Under the pieces are notes generated by a model, which ran no database searches, was not told where the DNA came from, and saw only the letters and a program-made list of their open reading frames with translations. A program made the position numbers and the translations under genes. A stretch of DNA of 64,000 nucleotides. It comes from Curtobacterium poinsettiae. GTDB lineage: Bacteria > Actinomycetota > Actinomycetes > Actinomycetales > Microbacteriaceae. Below, in pieces: positions 46,334 through 57,000 of the stretch. The stretch spans positions 1,860,001 through 1,924,000 of the forward strand of contig NZ_CP106879.1 in NCBI RefSeq assembly GCF_025677645.1, written 5' to 3'. Within the stretch, counting starts at the first letter, position 1. The number at the start of each line of letters is the position of its first letter.

Positions 46334-47266
46334 ATGCAGGTCGTCGGAGTCGAACAGTTCGGAGGGCCCGAGGCCCTCGCCGTCCACGAGGTGCCGGAGC
46401 CGCACGCCGGTGCGGGATCCGTGCGGATCCGGGTGCAGGCGTTCGCCGTGAACCCGACCGACACGGGGGTGCGTGCCGGGGAGCGGGACAGCTCGCAGGC
46501 CTCGCCGCCGTACGTGCCGGGGATGGACGCCGCCGGCGTCATCGACGAGGTCGGGCCCGACGTCACCGGATGGCAGGTCGGCGACGAGGTCATGGCGATG
46601 GCGCTGCCGCTCACCGCCCACGGTGGCGCTTACGTGCAGGAGCTCGTCGCGCCGGTGGGGTCGTTCACGCGGATTCCTCGTGGGACGTCTCTCCCGCTCG
46701 CCTCCACAGTGCCGATGAACGGGCTGACGGCGTTGCAGATCCTGTCGCACGCCTCGCTCGCGCCGGGACAGACGCTCGCGGTGACCGGGGCCGCTGGGTT
46801 GCTCGGGAACTACGTGGTGCAGCTGGCGAAGGCCGCCGGGCTGACCGTGATCGCGGATGCTGCTCCGGCGGACGAAGCCCTCGTGCGGTCGCTCGGGCCG
46901 GACCACGTGGTGCCGCGCGGTGATGGGTTCGCTGCCGCGGTGCGTGAGCTCGTGCCGGACGGGGCCGATGCGCTCGCCGATGCTGCCGTGCAGCGCGACG
47001 AGGTGGTGGACGCCGTTCGCGACGGGGGAGTGTTCTTCGACGTGCGGGGGTGGCAGGGCAACGGGGCTCGGGGGATCGAGTTCGTGCAGGTGATGGTGTT
47101 CTCGGAGTACCGGTCGTTCGACAAGCTCGAGCAGCTGCGGCATGCGGTGGAGAGTGGGACGTTGACGCCGCGGGTCGCCGAGGTGCTGCCGGCTGCGCGG
47201 GCTGGGGAGGCGCATGAGCGGTTGGAGGCTGGGGGGACGCGGGGGCGGTTCGTCCTCACTTGGTGA
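46334..47266 (+). CDS. MDR-family NADPH:quinone-type oxidoreductase
   Basis: This 310-residue zinc-independent medium-chain dehydrogenase has the N-terminal GroES-like domain (AFAVNPTDTGVRAG, PYVPGMDAAGVIDEVG). Its Rossmann domain has the motif VTGAAGLLGNYVVQLAKAAG. It lacks the zinc-ligand cysteines of alcohol dehydrogenases, so quinone or enone reduction with NADPH is likely. It stands alone and is followed by a family-B hairpin at 47286-47323. The ATG at 46334 lacks a good ribosome site. Confidence 0.88.
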   Translation: MQVVGVEQFGGPEALAVHEVPEPHAGAGSVRIRVQAFAVNPTDTGVRAGERDSSQASPPYVPGMDAAGVIDEVGPDVTGWQVGDEVMAMALPLTAHGGAYVQELVAPVGSFTRIPRGTSLPLASTVPMNGLTALQILSHASLAPGQTLAVTGAAGLLGNYVVQLAKAAGLTVIADAAPADEALVRSLGPDHVVPRGDGFAAAVRELVPDGADALADAAVQRDEVVDAVRDGGVFFDVRGWQGNGARGIEFVQVMVFSEYRSFDKLEQLRHAVESGTLTPRVAEVLPAARAGEAHERLEAGGTRGRFVLTW

Positions 47267-47285
47267 GTTGATGACCTGTTGATGG

Positions 47286-47323
47286 ACGGGAGGCGCGGTG
47301 CCGGTTGGTGCCGCGCCTTCCGT
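47286..47323. terminator. Family-B hairpin terminator, copy 3
   Basis: ACGGGAGGCGCGGTGCC (47286-47302) pairs with GGTGCCGCGCCTTCCGT (47307-47323) with two weak pairs, 19 bases after the oxidoreductase stop. Between it and 47491 the DNA is notably AT-richer and includes TATGAT near 47418, a possible -10 for the bacteriocin genes, but I cannot assign a matching -35. Confidence 0.6.
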
Positions 47324-47491
47324 CGTTCGGTGGCGACGCTTTCGTGCTGAGACGTCGTCGAACAGACGACGCAGCCCAAATGGCAGCAACAATGCAAGAT
47401 ACAAAGTATGCTGGACTTATGATCTAGCGTTTTAGTTGCTACGGTTCGGACGTGGTCGATGGACGACCACATTCGATTCGGAGGCATCTCG

Positions 47492-47860
47492 ATGAAGAAG
47501 ATCATCCAGCTCGGCGCGTTCTGCGCGGCGATGTTCACAGCGGCCGGGTTCGGCGTCTCGCCGGCCAGCGCGGCACCGTCCGACGCCGCAATCGTGGTCG
47601 AAGGAAGCGCATCGGCGGACGCTCCTCAGCAGACTCGGGCCGGCAAGATGGTGCCCGCTGGCGGCGGCATGTGGACCTACGGCATCTGGGACAAGAAGGT
47701 CCACTCGCTCTTTGCTCATGAGCGGTCCACGCACCGAGCGTCGGTCAAGTCCAACGGCACGGTGACGCGGTCAGCCTGGCAGCCCCCGAAGACCCTGGCC
47801 TACGCAACGCGAGCCAAGGCGGTCTCCGGGAACCAGTCGTACTGGGCAACTCGCGGATGA
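47492..47860 (+). CDS. Lactococcin-972-family bacteriocin precursor
   Basis: This 122-residue precursor starts at ATG 47492 behind GGAGGCA. A Sec signal peptide MKKIIQLGAFCAAMFTAAGF ends at PASA|AP. The mature part has the lactococcin-972 pattern: a Gly-rich GGGMWTYGIWDKK, a His/Ser region HERSTHRASVK, and a C-terminal SGNQSYWATRG with the final aromatic. Lactococcin 972 binds lipid II and blocks septum formation in related Gram-positives. The stop overlaps the start of the dedicated membrane protein, as in known clusters. Confidence 0.85.
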   Translation: MKKIIQLGAFCAAMFTAAGFGVSPASAAPSDAAIVVEGSASADAPQQTRAGKMVPAGGGMWTYGIWDKKVHSLFAHERSTHRASVKSNGTVTRSAWQPPKTLAYATRAKAVSGNQSYWATRG

Positions 47861-49755
47861 GGGCCTTCGCGGCCGCCACTGCCGTCGCGGTGGCGGCTGC
47901 GATCCTCGCCGCCACCGCGCTCGTCATCTCCGTGGTGGGCACGATGGAAGCGTCCGGTGCGCTGGTGGGCCGCAGTGTCGTGACCCTCACCGATCTTCCG
48001 TACGGCCTGACGAAGTCAGAACAAGTGCGCAATCTCACTTCCATCGCCACCGATTCGGATGTGTCGCTGGCGATGCTCGTGCCGGATAGTCACGCACGGC
48101 CGGACGTCTGGACCGCTCACGTGTTCCGCGGTCGCCCGGTCGTTCCGGTCCTTCGAGGTGAGCTGGATGTCCGTCCGATCGGCGACGGTGCTGACCTCGA
48201 CCTGCGGACGACCTTCGCCGTCGGCGGTTCTGCCGAGGCGACGGAGCGCTTCCTCGAAGGCCTCGGACGGGCCGATTACAAGTTCGTGGACGACACACCC
48301 CGGGGTCCCGCGGCGCTCGTCTTCGTCGTCTCAGAGTCCGGCATGCTGGCCGCCCTCGTCGCGACTGCCCTCGGGATCGCGGTCGCGCTCATCGCAGAGT
48401 CGGCCAGGAGGAGTGCGCGCCAGGGGATCCGCCGGACCGTTGGCTGGTCACGGCGGCGGGTCGCAGCTCGGGAAGCTGCTGAGATGAGCGTGCTCGTCGG
48501 CGCTCTCGTCGTCGTGTCGTGTGTGGCAGTCGCAGCACTCCTCACCGCGCGAGCTGCAGGCACGTCCGTCTGGAGTCTCACCGCCGCTCTCTTCGTCATC
48601 GTGTTGGTCCCCGTGGGAGCCGTGATCATCGGAGGCCACGTCCTCGCCAACCTGTGGTGGGTACGAGAGCTCAGTTCGGCGAAGACCGCGCCCTGGCCGC
48701 TCGTCGTCGTCACCTCGGCCGCGATTGGCCTGGTGGTTCTCTCGGTCCTGGACATCGGCGCGATCGTGGCCCGTCAGGAACGAAGCACGGCGATCGAGAG
48801 GACGTTAGTCGCTGAAGCAGCGCACGGTGATGATGTCGTCCTGGGCACGGGTTTCACCGACTTTGATCAAGACGTGGGGTTCGGCAAGCTCGCGCTTGGA
48901 CCACTCGCCAGAGGAGATGCCGGCTTGGCCCAGGTTTCCTTCGTTGAGTCGTTCACCGTCGTCGGCGATGTTGCTGTCGGACTCAGTGCGTACAACGATG
49001 AGATCGAAGCTCGACCTGGACCCGTGCTGCTCGTTCCCGAGGCCCTCGCCCCGGACGCATCGCAGCTCAAGCGGACCGCGGAAGAAGAACTCGCTGCGGG
49101 CTGGGAAGTCGAGGGTCGTGCTCCGCCGAGGGAAAGGTCGGTGCGGGCCGTGACGGTTGCATCGACGGCCGACATCACGGAGTCCGTCATCGACTGGACG
49201 GGCGCGTTGCGCCCGGAGGCTTCCACCTGGCCGGACATCCCAGTACTCGTCGTCCCTGATCCAACGGACATCGCACCGAATCGCATCGGGACCGCGGTCG
49301 CGAACGGCGAAGTCCGGTTCGCCGACCGCCGCGCGTTGCTCAGTGCAGTTGACGATGCAGGTCTCTCAGACGTCGTGCTGCAGGTTCGGCGGGTCGGCGC
49401 AACGGTCGAAGGGCAACTCGCGATGCTGAGGAGCGAACGCCTCACTGCGATGGTCGCCGCGCTCGCCGCTCTTGCCGCAACCGTGTTCACCGCTAGCGCG
49501 CTGGTCGTCGAGCACCGCGTTCGAAGTCGTGTCCCAGGACGAGTGCTCTTCCTCTCCGGCCGCAATCCGGTGATCCGACATCGGCGATTCGCCCTCGTCG
49601 GGGTCGGTCTCACTGCAGCAGTCACCGCTGTGACGCTCGCCTTCACCGGGCACCAGGCTTCGGACGCCGGGCCCTTCGCTGTGCTCGCGGCAGTCCTTGC
49701 TGCCGGGACCCTCTCTGTACTGCTGGCCATCACCGGCCGGCGCGAAAGGACATGA
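47857..49755 (+). CDS. Bacteriocin-associated integral membrane protein (immunity/export permease)
   Basis: This 632-residue protein has about seven membrane segments: one at the N-terminus, a group of four to five at about 160-310, and two or three at the C-terminus (SALVVEHRV, VGVGLTAAVTAVTLAF). A large extracellular loop lies between about 320 and 535. This is the layout of the seven-TM permease that accompanies lactococcin-972-type bacteriocins and, with the ATPase next to it, is believed to give self-immunity. It is coupled at both ends by ATGA overlaps. Confidence 0.8.
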   Translation: MRAFAAATAVAVAAAILAATALVISVVGTMEASGALVGRSVVTLTDLPYGLTKSEQVRNLTSIATDSDVSLAMLVPDSHARPDVWTAHVFRGRPVVPVLRGELDVRPIGDGADLDLRTTFAVGGSAEATERFLEGLGRADYKFVDDTPRGPAALVFVVSESGMLAALVATALGIAVALIAESARRSARQGIRRTVGWSRRRVAAREAAEMSVLVGALVVVSCVAVAALLTARAAGTSVWSLTAALFVIVLVPVGAVIIGGHVLANLWWVRELSSAKTAPWPLVVVTSAAIGLVVLSVLDIGAIVARQERSTAIERTLVAEAAHGDDVVLGTGFTDFDQDVGFGKLALGPLARGDAGLAQVSFVESFTVVGDVAVGLSAYNDEIEARPGPVLLVPEALAPDASQLKRTAEEELAAGWEVEGRAPPRERSVRAVTVASTADITESVIDWTGALRPEASTWPDIPVLVVPDPTDIAPNRIGTAVANGEVRFADRRALLSAVDDAGLSDVVLQVRRVGATVEGQLAMLRSERLTAMVAALAALAATVFTASALVVEHRVRSRVPGRVLFLSGRNPVIRHRRFALVGVGLTAAVTAVTLAFTGHQASDAGPFAVLAAVLAAGTLSVLLAITGRRERT

Positions 49756-50432
49756 CCATGACTGACCAGCCCATCCTGCACGTCGACGGCCTCGGCCACG
49801 ATGTCGCGACCCGGACCCTGTGGGACGACCTCGCGTTCACCGTCGCCCACGGAGAAGTCCTCGCGGTTCGCGGGGCGTCGGGGCAGGGCAAGAGCACCCT
49901 TTTGCGCTGCCTCGGCGGCTTGCAACAGCCGACACGTGGGAAGGTGCGGATCGGCGGTGAAGAGCTGGGTTCGATCGGCGAGCGGCGGAAGCGATCGCTC
50001 CGCCGAGACGTGATCGGCTTCGTCATGCAAGACCATTCGATCGTGCCCGAGTGGTCGGTTCTCCGAAATCTGCGCGTCGTGCGGCCCGAGGGCGTGGGCA
50101 GCCAAGCGCTCGACGTGCGGATCGATGAGGCACTCGACGCCGTCGGTCTTGATGGACGGCAGCGTCAGCGAGCGGGTCTGCTCAGCGGCGGCGAGCAGCA
50201 ACGGGTGGCGCTCGCCCGGGTGCTCGCGCAGCGGCCGAGCTTGGTGCTGGCCGACGAGCCGACGGCCTCGCTTGATGACCGGAGCGCTGCCCGCGTGCGT
50301 GCTGGGCTGGACCTGATCCGCGCGCACGGGGGAGCGGTGGTCGTCGCGACGCACGACCCGGGGCTGCTGGAGTGGAGCGGGCGCGAGATCGACCTCGGCT
50401 CAGAGACCGCCGAAGCGCGTCGGGGCAGCTGA
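49752..50432 (+). CDS. ABC transporter ATP-binding protein of the lactococcin-972 cluster
   Basis: This 226-residue ATPase has Walker A GASGQGKST, Q-loop VMQDHSIVPEWSV, signature LSGGEQQR, Walker B LVLADEPTASLD and the H-loop VATHD. The size and DEPTASLD form match the LolD/MacB-like ATPases paired with bacteriocin-immunity permeases. ATG 49752 overlaps the permease stop; ATG 49758 is an alternative. Confidence 0.9.
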   Translation: MTMTDQPILHVDGLGHDVATRTLWDDLAFTVAHGEVLAVRGASGQGKSTLLRCLGGLQQPTRGKVRIGGEELGSIGERRKRSLRRDVIGFVMQDHSIVPEWSVLRNLRVVRPEGVGSQALDVRIDEALDAVGLDGRQRQRAGLLSGGEQQRVALARVLAQRPSLVLADEPTASLDDRSAARVRAGLDLIRAHGGAVVVATHDPGLLEWSGREIDLGSETAEARRGS

Positions 50433-50436
50433 GGAG

Positions 50437-50910
50437 GTGTTCCGCAGCCCCGCGGACCACGGCGTCGTGTTCGGGACGATGTTGCTGCTCGGCCCCATCG
50501 CCGTGGTCGGTGTCGCAGGAGCGGCGGTCCGAGAGTTCGATGTGCCGTCGCTCGTCGTGCTCGGCCTGCTCGTCGGAACGCTGATCTGGATGCCGGTACT
50601 CGCCACCAAGACGGCCGCGTTCGTCCGGTGTTCGCCGGAACAGATCACCGTTGGCCTGACACCCTTCTGGCGGACTCGCTTGGTGCGTCGCGACGTCGTC
50701 GGAGTCGCGATCGTGCGGATCGATGCTCACGCCGACTACGGCGGATGGGGCATCAAGGGTGCGGTTCGAAACGCTTGTGGGCGGCTGTACTCGGTGGGCG
50801 GGGAAGTCGCCGTCCGATTGGAGATGCGGGACGGGTGAACGTTCGTGGTCGCATTCAAGGACCCGAGGACAGCAGAGTGTGTGCGGCAAGCGCTCTGCGA
50901 CCGGGACTGA
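50437..50910 (+). pseudogene. Two-TM PH-like membrane protein interrupted by an in-frame TGA
   Basis: GTG 50437, four bases after the ATPase stop, opens 133 codons. They hold two membrane segments (TMLLLGPIAVVGVAGAAV, LVVLGLLVGTLIWMPVLA) and a PH-like beta domain (VRCSPEQITVGLTPFWRTRLVRRDVVGVAIVRID). A TGA at 50836-50838 stops it after LEMRDG. The frame then continues for 23 sense codons as TFVVAFKDPRTAECVRQAL, ending at TGA 50908. In bacterial PH-like proteins the last strand and helix have this DGR-TF-V-DP form, so the TGA looks like a recent CGA-to-TGA nonsense change. The shortened protein may still be made. Confidence 0.55.
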
Positions 50911-50950
50911 GGAGGCTCAGCTGCTCGACGTAGCTGGCCGAAGAGAACCG

Positions 50951-53057
50951 TCAGCGGCTGCGCGTTGCTCCGCTGCGGACGCCGACCCACAGGCCGTCCC
51001 GCGCCCGGGTCATCCCCACGTAGAGCTCGCGGCGCCCTCGCTCTCGGCGCTCCCGTTCGGTCTCCGACGGGTCGGCCGGGGCCGCATCGAGCAGCCGAGG
51101 ATCGACGTGCGCGAGCAGCACCTGCTTGAACTCGAGGCCCTTCGCCCGCTTCACCGTCCCCACGCGGACCGCATCGGAGCTCCGTCCCGCGTACTGCTGC
51201 AGTGAGACGGTCGGAATGCCCGCACTCCCGAGCGCCTCCATGACGTCGTTCGCCTGCCGGTTCGTCGCCGTGAGGATGCCGACGTCACCGTGTCCGGTCC
51301 CGACCAGCCGGAGGACCTCGGTCAGCCGGTCGAGCATCGCCCGGTCGTGGTCGGCACGACTCGCGAACCGCGTCATCGTCGGAGCGGCACCGGAGCGCGA
51401 GACGTCCGACAGCGCGTCACCGACCCCGTCGACACCCTCGATGTCCACGAACTGGTCGTCCGCCACCATCTCCTTCGCGAACTCGAGGATCTCGGCGGTG
51501 TTCCGGTGGTTGACGTCGAGCACCACGCCTCGGCCCGACAGATCGATACCGACCTCGTCGAGCGTGTACCCGCCGGGGTAGATCGTCTGCTGGCCGTCAC
51601 CGATGAGCGTCAGGCCGTCGGTACGGTCACCCACGAGCTGGTGCACCAGCGCGACCATCGCGCAGGACAGGTCCTGCGCCTCGTCCACGATGACCGCGTC
51701 GTACCGCTCGAGCGGTAGCGCCCGGACCGCGTCGCGAGCGAGCAACACGATGTCCTCCCAGTCATGCGCCCGTCGCTCACGCAGCCCGCGCGCGTACGCC
51801 TCGTACAGGTCCCAGACGGCCTGGCGCGTCTCCAGCGGGAGCGCGTGCTTGCGCCCGATGCGAGCCAGGTCCGCGTACTCGTCGAACCGCGTCAGGGCGC
51901 GGCCCTTGATGACGTGGCTGATCTCGTCTTCCCAGTACGAGCGCGAGAATCGCGACGACCGCAATGGACTGGAGGCGCGGATCGCGTTCCACGCGTCGTC
52001 GAACGCGAGTCGGGCCTCCCGTCCAGGAGCGCGGAACGCGATGCCGCGTTCCTTCAGCAGGCGCGTGGCGAACGCGTGGACGCCCAGGAAGTCGACGCGA
52101 CCGACCATGTCGGGTGCGAGGCGTTCGAGGAGCGACTCGAGGACCTTCGGGAGGGTGCTGATGTACGTCGTGAACAGCACGCGGCCGCCGGTGGCGCGTG
52201 CGAGGTACGCGGCGCGGTGGAGTCCGACGACGGTCTTGCCCGTGCCGGCGGCGCCGCGTATGTGTGCCGGGCCGTTGAAGCTGCGGCGGACGAGCTTGGC
52301 CTGTGCCGGGTCGAGGAACGCCATCCAATCCTCGATGGGCTTCGAGCACGCCGTCGAGGAGCTGGTCGGTCAGCTCGACGTCCGTGCTGTCGATCGTCGG
52401 GACGAGGACGTCGGGATCGCGGCAGAGTACCGGTGCCGGGACGACGATCTGCGGTGGTGTAGCTCCGCCGTCGCCGATCACGGGGAAGTGGTGCAGCATC
52501 GCGGCGAGGACGTCGTCGACCCGGGATGCCGACAGTCGGGCTCCGCGCTTCGTGATGTGCCCGACGAGGTCGTGCGCCCCGATCACGTCGACCGATGCGA
52601 CGCGGGCGTGCATCTTCTTCTGGCCGGCGAGTGCGGCGACCGCGTGGACTTCTCCGGGCGCCAGGCCCGTGTCCGCCAGTGCTGCCTCGGTGCTGTACGC
52701 GAGGTCGGCGAGGCGGGCGATGTCGTCGGTGACGTCCTCCTGGCCGCGGGTGATCCGGTCGCCGTGGACCGCGACCTCGCGCCAGGCCTTCGTGTCGACG
52801 ATGAAGACGCCGGCGCGGCCGACGACGACCATGTCGACTTGCGCTGTGCGGCTGCCGGGCCAGCGGCGGTCTGTGAGCAGGTGGTAGCCGATGCCGGCGA
52901 GTGGGGCGAGGATCCGGGCGGTCTCGCTCTCGGTACGGTGCGCGATCTCGAAGCGGGTAGCGCGCTGCTCGGCGTCGTCCGCCTGGCGGCGGAGTTCGCG
53001 TGCGTGACTGCGCTGGCGGTGTGCTTCGACCCCTGCCGATTCCCCGGCCATCGTCAT
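50951..53057 (-). pseudogene. NERD-nuclease/UvrD-type helicase gene split by a one-base frameshift
   Basis: The 5' part (ATG 53057, GAGGGG upstream) encodes a NERD nuclease-like domain with VDMVVVGRAGVFIVDTK (D75, D88 and K90 of a D...DxK site). It reads on to ELTDQLLDGVLE. The 3' part, in another frame, encodes IEDWMAFLDPAQAKLVRRSF, then Walker A GAAGTGKT, VDEAQD, and VLDVNHRNT, to the stop at 50951. Removing one C from the CCC at 52337-52339 joins them as LDGVLEA-IEDWMAFL, a typical junction of NERD-helicases of about 700 residues. It is either a disrupted gene or a base-calling error. The intact 3' frame could alone make a 457-residue helicase from ATG 52324. Confidence 0.8.
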
Positions 53058-53262
53058 GGTGTTGCCCCTCGAAGTGCTGTTGTGCGGACCACTCGTCGTC
53101 CCCGGGACGAGTAGTGCTGAACCATCCTCGTGGGTGGGGGGGCGAAGAGGGATCACCCGTTCTATGGCCAGGCCATGGTGACAATCTGCGGTTTGCCGCT
53201 GTTCAGCCCGACCCGCACGCTCGGGTGCCCGTGAGCGCGTTTCTGTCGTTACGCTCAGAACC

Positions 53263-54033
53263 ATGACGCAGTCGACTGATGTTGAAAATAGGACCACAAC
53301 CTTCTCGCAGATCCTGAACGCGGCAGCGCGGTTGCCGGCAGTTCGGATCAACCGCGCCGCGTACCTCCGCTCAGCCCTCCGTCGCCACTGCACACCGGAC
53401 CAGATTGAATTGGCGATCACGGAGACGCCGGCCGCGGCCGGCATCTCGGCTTCCGTGATCAGGGACGTGGCCAATGTCTCGATTTCTTACGAAACGAGCA
53501 AGGTGACTGGTTTGTCAGCACTGGCCGGCATTCCCGGTGGCCTGGCGATGATTGGTACGGTACCTGCCGACATGGCTCAGTACGTGGGCCACATGCTCCG
53601 GATTTCTCAGAAGTTGGCGTACATCCACAGCTGGCCGGATTTCTTCGACGACGACGAGGGCATGGACGAGGCCACAGAAAGCATCCTCACGCTCTTCGTC
53701 GGCGTCATGCTCGGAGTTCAGATCGCCCAGGGTGGTGTCACGAAGACGGCAGCACTGATCGCCGCTCAGGTCGCGAAGCAACTGCCGCAAAAAGCGTTGA
53801 CCAAGGGAATGATCTTCCCGATCGTCAAGAAGGTCTCCGCGATGCTCGGCGTGCAGATGACGAAGAAGATGTTTGCGAGTGGGCTGGCAAAGGCCATTCC
53901 CGTCGCCGGGGCTGTGCTGTCGGGCGGTCTGACGCTCTCCACGTTCCTCCCGATGGCGAAGAAACTCCGGAGGCACCTTGCTGGCCTCGACCTTGCTTCG
54001 CCGGCGGCTTTTGACTCCGAGAAGGCATCCTGA
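53263..54033 (+). CDS. EcsC-like hypothetical protein
   Basis: This 256-residue protein has long amphipathic and hydrophobic helices, including VTGLSALAGIPGGLAMIGTVPADMAQYVGHML (about 80-111) and GLAKAIPVAGAVLSGGLTLSTFLPM (about 208-232). The GGLAMIGTVPAD pattern recalls EcsC-family proteins, whose biochemical role is not known. ATG 53263 is the start. It is convergent with the helicase at 54044, 10 bases between ends, and divergent from the NERD gene across a 205-base gap with no clear motif. Confidence 0.55.
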   Translation: MTQSTDVENRTTTFSQILNAAARLPAVRINRAAYLRSALRRHCTPDQIELAITETPAAAGISASVIRDVANVSISYETSKVTGLSALAGIPGGLAMIGTVPADMAQYVGHMLRISQKLAYIHSWPDFFDDDEGMDEATESILTLFVGVMLGVQIAQGGVTKTAALIAAQVAKQLPQKALTKGMIFPIVKKVSAMLGVQMTKKMFASGLAKAIPVAGAVLSGGLTLSTFLPMAKKLRRHLAGLDLASPAAFDSEKAS

Positions 54034-54043
54034 CTGAGCCCCT

Positions 54044-57000
54044 TCACCCTTTCGGTTCGGTAGGGCCCTGACTTGTAGGAGGGCGAAGGTCGATCGGTGC
54101 GACCACCGCGCCGTCGACCCCGCGCTGCTTCATGAGCTCCACCATGTCCTCCTGACGCGGCTGCCCGAGTGTCAGTCGGTACAACGCGAGCGAATCGCGA
54201 AGGTGTTCGTAGCGAAGTCGGTCCTTACTCAGCGGGTGCTCCATCACGATGCGTTGGATGCTGGCCGGGCCGGGGTAGACCCACCACGGCGCAAAGTGTC
54301 CGTAGTCGATGTGCACGGATGACTCGGTCGCGGCCTCGAACGCGGCCCGCCAAGGATTCGGATCGTTCGAGGCGACGACGTCGGCCCAGTGTGCGGCTGC
54401 GACATTCCGCCTGATCGCATGGCCGCCAAAGCGGTTCACACGGCCTTCTCGCTGCTCGAAGTCAACCGGGTTCGACGGCAGATTCCAGTGCACGACGGCG
54501 TGACTCCACCAATGGAAGTCGATGCCTTCCTGCCCGACGCTGGTCGAGACGAGGACGAACGGGGCAAACGGACTGTTGAACGCGGCGCGGACGTCGGCTT
54601 GCCGCTGCTCGTCGCCCGCAGCAGTTCCGGTCCGGCCGCCGTACCGGAGACTGAATCGTGACCGGAGGCGGATCTGTGTCCGGTCCACGTCGGTATCGTG
54701 GCCGACGTAGTTCACGGTGCGCAGCGACAGCACCGATGCCGCGTGCTGCGCGAGGTCGAGGAGCCGTTCAGCAGTGAGCTCGGCGGTACCGAGGTCGCTT
54801 GCGAGCTGGAACAAGTATTCGTCGAGCACAGCCTGCAGGTTGCCGTCAGCGCAGTAGTGCAGTACCGCCGACCAGTAGGGGAGGTCGCTGTACCGAGCGT
54901 CGAGAACCGCGTTGACCTCGGCACGGTTGAACAGGGACCGCAGGCCGTTGGCGATCCGGAATGCAGCCGTCCAGCGTGTTGCGGGGGCGATCGTGTCCGG
55001 CGCGATCCGGGATACCGCGCGGTAAGCGATGATCCCCGGCGCGTGCATGGCGAACCGGGCGAGTTCCGGATGCGCCTGCGCCGGATCCGCGCTGTCCATC
55101 CGGTCGATGGCGGCCTCGATGAATCGGACGAGACCGCTCGACGCCTCGGTTTCGTCCTCGTCGTCCTCCGATGGTCCGCCGATCGCATCGCCGACCAGGC
55201 CGACGAAGTCCTCGTTCAAGCCGGTGCCCCTGGCGAAGAAGGCCTCCCAAGGCTGGCCAGCCTCAGCCGAGCCGTCCAAACGCCGGGCCACGAGCGCCTC
55301 TGCACGTCCGGCCTCAACGCCTGCTTCGGCAGAGATCGACCGAGCGATCGCCAGCGGGTCTCCGGCCTCCGCGAGGGCGGGATGCGGGAAGAAGAGCGCG
55401 AGGGTCGAGAGGGAACCAACGCGCCCCTGTTCGAGCGAGTAGTTCAGGCGCATCACGTCGGTGTTGGTGCCCCGCGTCGCAGCGCCGCTCGCGCGCCGCT
55501 CGGCCTCGTAGGACAGCAGCGACGCGACGGCGGTCGGTACGCCCGACCAAGCAGAGAACACCACTCGCTTCGTGACGTCGTGCACGGCGCGGTAGGCACC
55601 CCCGGGCTCGAGGTACGGCATCGACGGAGGAACCCACAGCAGGTCCGACCACCCTGACCCGAGCGTGTCCGCCGCGATCGTGCGGAGATACCCGTTTCCG
55701 AAGTCGATCTCCCGACGCGCATCGAGGTCGCTGCGATCGAGCGACCGGCTCCGCCCGAGCAGCTCGTGCGCGCGAGCACCTTCCGGTGTTCCGAACCGCT
55801 CGCGAGCCCGTTCCCCGGGCTTGTACCCGTCCATGAAGTTCGCGAAGTACGGAATCGACTTCCAGTACTCGAGATCGATCGGGGCGCCTACCTCGTCGCC
55901 AAACTCACGGAGTGCCACGAAGTCGAGCACGTCGTCCGTCGTCGGCGCTGGACTGCTAAGCATCCGGGGGGTGAACCCGCCAGCGACGTTCGGCCGCTCC
56001 GATCTGCTCATCACGGGGAGCAGTGCGTCCCTGACCACCTTCGCTGCCGCTGCCGCGTCCTCTCCGCTCACGAGGCACGCGCGATACTCCGCCATGGCTC
56101 GGGTGACCCGCTCTGTGATCGCCGGATCACGATTCGCCAGGAAGTCGATCGTCTGCATGAAGTCGCGGTGGTGGTTCTCCGCTTCGCCTGCCTGGGTGAA
56201 GGGCTTGTACGGAGTCGCGGACAGCAGCAGCACCCGGACTCCAGGGAACGAGAAGAGGTCGTGCGCGAGCTCCGCTGCTTCGCTCGTCTCCGGAGCGTCG
56301 AGAAGCTCGCGGAATCGTTGGAACTCGTCGAGGATGACGAGGTCCGGTTCAAGCGCCTGCAGACTCGCCTTCGCGAGCGCTCGCCGCATCCGTCCGAGCA
56401 GTGCTCCCGTTCGATTCCACACGCTCTCGAAGTCGCGATCGCCTGCACCGTCAGCAGTGACGAGCGCGAGAACCGACCGGAACTCGTGGAGTGCCTCGTG
56501 ACCGAGCGCATCGCGGAAGCCTTCGAGCGTCTCGAGGTCCGGCTCCGGACGGTCGCTTCCGTCTCGCTGTCCCATCTCGCGTGCGACGTCGAGGATGCGC
56601 CAGTGGAAGCGCTCGACTGAGGACACCCGGCGCTTGAACAGCCGGAGCGTCGCTTGCCACTCGTCGTCGTTCAGCGTCAACAGCTCGCGGAGCAGGATCG
56701 CGATGAGTGCGCGCTCCCGAGCGTTGCCAGCGGGTTCTCCGCCGACGCTGAAGCCGGAGGTCGCCGGTGTGAACGACACCAGGTTGACCTTCTTCTCGGT
56801 CGATCCTTCCTCCGCGCGAAGCCGTGGTACCTCGAGCGCGAGCAGACTCAGGCGTGTCGTGAGTGGTGCGGCGTCGGCGCCGGTGACGTTGAGGCGCGCG
56901 AGGTTCTGCCGCGCCAGATCCGCGTTCGAGCACATGTAGACGACGTCAATCCGCTTCACCTCGTCGACGATCTGCAGGTGCTCCACCGCCCGCGCCACCA

